The notes beneath the pieces were generated by a model. The model saw only the letters and a list, made by a program, of their open reading frames with translations. It was not told the origin of the DNA and ran no database searches. DNA of 64,000 bases from Sthenelais limicola (Eukaryota > Annelida > Polychaeta > Phyllodocida > Sigalionidae), in contig OW804095.1 of assembly GCA_942159475.1 (NCBI GenBank), forward strand, positions 70,708,773-70,772,772. The letters run 5' to 3'. Of the stretch, positions 61,279-64,000 are shown piece by piece (the stretch's first letter is position 1; the number at the start of each line of letters is the position of its first letter). The translations under genes were made by a program, and so were the position numbers.

Positions 61279-61635
61279 ATACTTTTGTATAAATATGGTT
61301 TTATTTTTCCGAACGCGCGTTCTTGATTGCGTTATATTAACGTTAAGTTGTTTCGAAAAAGTAACTTGTATCAGCTTAAATTGAATGCGATTTGATCTTT
61401 TTTAACTTCTAAACGAAGCTTGACATATCTAGGTCCCACTTAATATAGATCAAAACCGATTCCACTGGAGTAATTGCTGTCCAAAATGTAATCTGTAGCA
61501 GCTTGAATTTGTATTAAATGATTTTATTTAGCCAAAACATGCGATACACATTATTCTCAGTATAATGCGACCATATTTAACTTACAAAGCTTGACATTCT
61601 TGAATATCAGAATAATGTAATCTAGAGGGCGAAGT

Positions 61636-61683
61636 GTCTGTAAGACATTTATAACAGTATACTATTATAAATGTCTTACAGAC
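61636..61683. repeat. Perfect 19-bp stem, 10-nt loop hairpin
   Basis: GTCTGTAAGACATTTATAA and its exact complement flank CAGTATACTA. The stem has no mismatch. It could be a terminal pair of a tiny foldback element or an RNA hairpin. It lies about 400 bp past the H1 polyadenylation signal. Confidence 0.8.
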
Positions 61684-62347
61684 GTTCCTCCTATACCTCC
61701 TTGAAATATTCACATCAGTTTCAATGCCGAACATAGGCCCAGCACGTCTGTGGTATGAGTGCTAGTTACCCGGTAAGGTCAAGAATCTCCCACTCTACGG
61801 TGGTGCCATCTATCCCAAAACCGAACATGCTTATGATAGTCGGAGTTTCTTGTGTTGTACACGTCGACAATAAACTTTTGCCAGAATTCCCTAGATAAAG
61901 GCAGATGTCGATAAAATTTATGTTCGACCATAGAACTAGACAGTTCTATGGTTGGACTTACAAAAAGTTTTACCACAAGAAATTACCCTCCATCCTGTTT
62001 CTACTGAATATGAATAAATAATAAAAGGCTGGTGGCAAATCATTTATTCGTACTTGAATCGCCACGTATCTATTTCAAAATAACCCCAATATATATTAGT
62101 TTGACTTCGACAGTTTTATTGCGATCATTTATATAATTAATCACGAGTAAAATAATTCATTCATCTATTTTTCAAAATCCGTCATATGAATGTAACAGCA
62201 ACCTTAAAAGATCAGAATAATAAAAATATGGAAAATCAGGTCATACATAAGGCAACACTTTGAATCAGTTTTTCTTATCGAATATAGTTGCAATTCCTGT
62301 TGTACACCCAGTACGGAGAAATCATGAGGAATATGTAAAATGTTTAT

Positions 62348-63677
62348 TCAGTACACAGTCCTAAATGCAATCGTAGGTGGATGACTAACTTTCCCGTTGG
62401 CTGGATGTGCGAGGCCGTTGCTTTCAATACCATTCATTTCAGTACCTAGGAAAAGAAATAACATCAGCACATTGCAATCGGCATTAATCGAATTATTTAT
62501 TAATCTTTTCTATTAATACTCACTGAGATTAATTTCCTGTGTGCTGCCTATGGTAACGTTGCGGTAGATCCCCTTCTTTTTATCGTCTACATAGATCCAT
62601 CTACAACATTGAAATGGAAATGGAAACTTACTTTGTATAAATTAATCATATCACAATTTCATATTCTCCTTACCCTAGAACACATTTTCTCGTCTTAAAA
62701 TTAGTTGAGGATGCCACTTCTGGGTCTGATCTAAAATTGATGTTTTACATTGATGTTTCTATAATCTAAGTCGGTGTTAAGAGACATTTACCAAGATCTT
62801 GTCCCTATGGACGCAGTTGTGTACGTGGTTTTTTTTATTATTTGTTTTCTAACTTTTCTGATTTTCTTTTCTTTTCTTTGACACTTCCCTCCCTCCTCCC
62901 CCTCTCCCACACTCAAAGTACATGCCTTATCCTGTTAACGCCATATACTGTTTTCTTTCCTTAATGAATAACTGCATGTACTTACGCTACCATACCTAAT
63001 GGTATGAAACACATTATGACACCCAGAAGGAAGCAAAAGCCCGGCCAGAAGGAGAGTGTATGGGGGTAGATGCCATTGTAGAAACTGGAACCTATGATGC
63101 CACTCAGGCTCTGTAAAGCTCCCACAGCTGCGAACATCCTGCCTTAAATTTGATGTAAATAATATAATTATGCTTCATTAATTAAAACAATGTATTTGTA
63201 CGAGGAAAATCTAACAAGTTCTAGAATTACAGTAGTAAAGTTAAACTCTCGTTTAGACACCACATTATATACAGAATATTATTGTATTGATCAGAGCAAC
63301 GAGAATCTTGATCCTCTCTTGTTTATAGTTGATCAGAGCAAGAACAATCTTGCTCCTCTATATATACGCTACAGCTCTAAGAGATTTCACATATTTCGAA
63401 CAATGATTCAATGGTACAGAAGTCACCTTTTAGAAGGTATTTTGCTATGAATATATTTTTGTTATCAGGCAAATTAAATGTTCTTCCACGAGAAAGAATT
63501 TGTACACGAAGAGCTGCGAAGCAGTCGAATTTCTGTCATCCCCAAAAGTAAATCAAAGGGATGATCGGGTGTTATATAAGTATTAATTCATACCAAGCTC
63601 ATGTGGCTCCACTAGAGATGAAAGCATGGATCTCATTCCAGTCATTTTCACGTCAGACATCATTCCGAATACAGGCA
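62348..63677 (-). CDS. SLC46-like major facilitator transporter, C-terminal exons (partial)
   Basis: Four minus-strand exons join in phase: 63594-63677, 62986-63142, 62524-62600 and 62348-62445 (stop). Acceptors are TTGCAG, TTAAG, TTGTAG and TCCTAG. The encoded end includes GMRSMLSSLVEPHELGRMFA, then a helix (VGALQSLSGIIGSSFYNGIY), then FWPGFCFLLGVIMCFIPLGM, a last helix of MFS type. A cytosolic tail ends FRTVY. The motif 'SxxV..EQG+LFA' followed by 'GxxGSxxFNxIY' is characteristic of SLC46 transporters (folate/heme-type solute carriers). The 5' part lies beyond the right edge. The fragment ACTGGAATCAAGGAG at 63986-64000 before GTATAC could be the preceding exon's end, but its phase is uncertain. 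Confidence 0.7.
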
Positions 63678-64000
63678 CTGCAACATAAACAGTTAGTAAG
63701 AATTAAACCTTTTTTCAATTATGTCCGACAACTTTGCAAGGGCCCGGGGAAATGTCCTACCATATCTAGATCCAAATCAATAAATCAACATTTTAAAATG
63801 ATTTATAAATTGAAATGATTAGAACTTTCTAAACAGAATAGACCACGGGGGATTTTAAAGTATATATTGTATGCTTTCATCAGAATATATTTAAGCTCTT
63901 CGTACGCCGTACTCTGGTTGAGGGATGCATTGGGTCATGGACAACAACACTCTAGCAGATAAGACGTTTTAACCATACTGTATACCTCCTTGATTCCAGT

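Overview
The window is eukaryotic: spliced genes with GT-AG introns, AT-rich intergenic DNA, many transposable elements, polyadenylation signals and no operons. A histone H1 with a K/A/P tail, a class C seven-helix receptor, an SLC46-type transporter and abundant DNA transposons point to a marine invertebrate animal. Frequent TAGGCCTA- and ACATGTA-like words are reminiscent of echinoderms or hemichordates, but that assignment is a weak inference.

Layout. 1.2-1.75 kb: a minus-strand PH-domain protein. About 6.1-19.1 kb: what I read as one decayed ~13-kb DNA transposon. It has imperfect terminal inverted repeats, arrays of GCGCA/GCAAT-rich subterminal repeats at both ends, and two minus-strand genes (a transposase interrupted by a stop codon, and a companion with a DUF4806-like domain). 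A retroposed mRNA copy with a 15-bp target duplication and poly(A) tail is nested inside it. 19-33 kb: no convincing host gene, but many repeats, including a degenerate element with a hammerhead-like motif, minisatellites, a tRNA-like SINE piece, tandem duplications, a 121-bp foldback and an LTR-like segment. 33.1-40.3 kb: a five-exon plus-strand gene for a ~203-residue four-helix membrane protein. 43.7-47.3 kb: a two-exon class C GPCR (~805 residues). It converges on a minus-strand gene at 47.8-49.1 kb encoding a basic/acidic low-complexity protein with RPQSA motifs. 50.9 kb: a strong 92-nt hairpin whose stem contains the let-7 core GAGGTAGTAG. 53.3-56.1 kb: two non-autonomous DNA elements, one enclosing an exon-like ORF. 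59.8-60.9 kb: a two-exon histone H1. 62.3-63.7 kb: the 3' exons of an SLC46-like transporter on the minus strand, running off the right edge.

The host genes do not form an obvious pathway. The most coherent multi-part system is the 13-kb element with transposase plus DUF4806-like companion. The most surprising small feature is the let-7-like hairpin. Exon joins were made by eye from splice consensus and reading phase. Family names come from remembered sequence character, not database searches.
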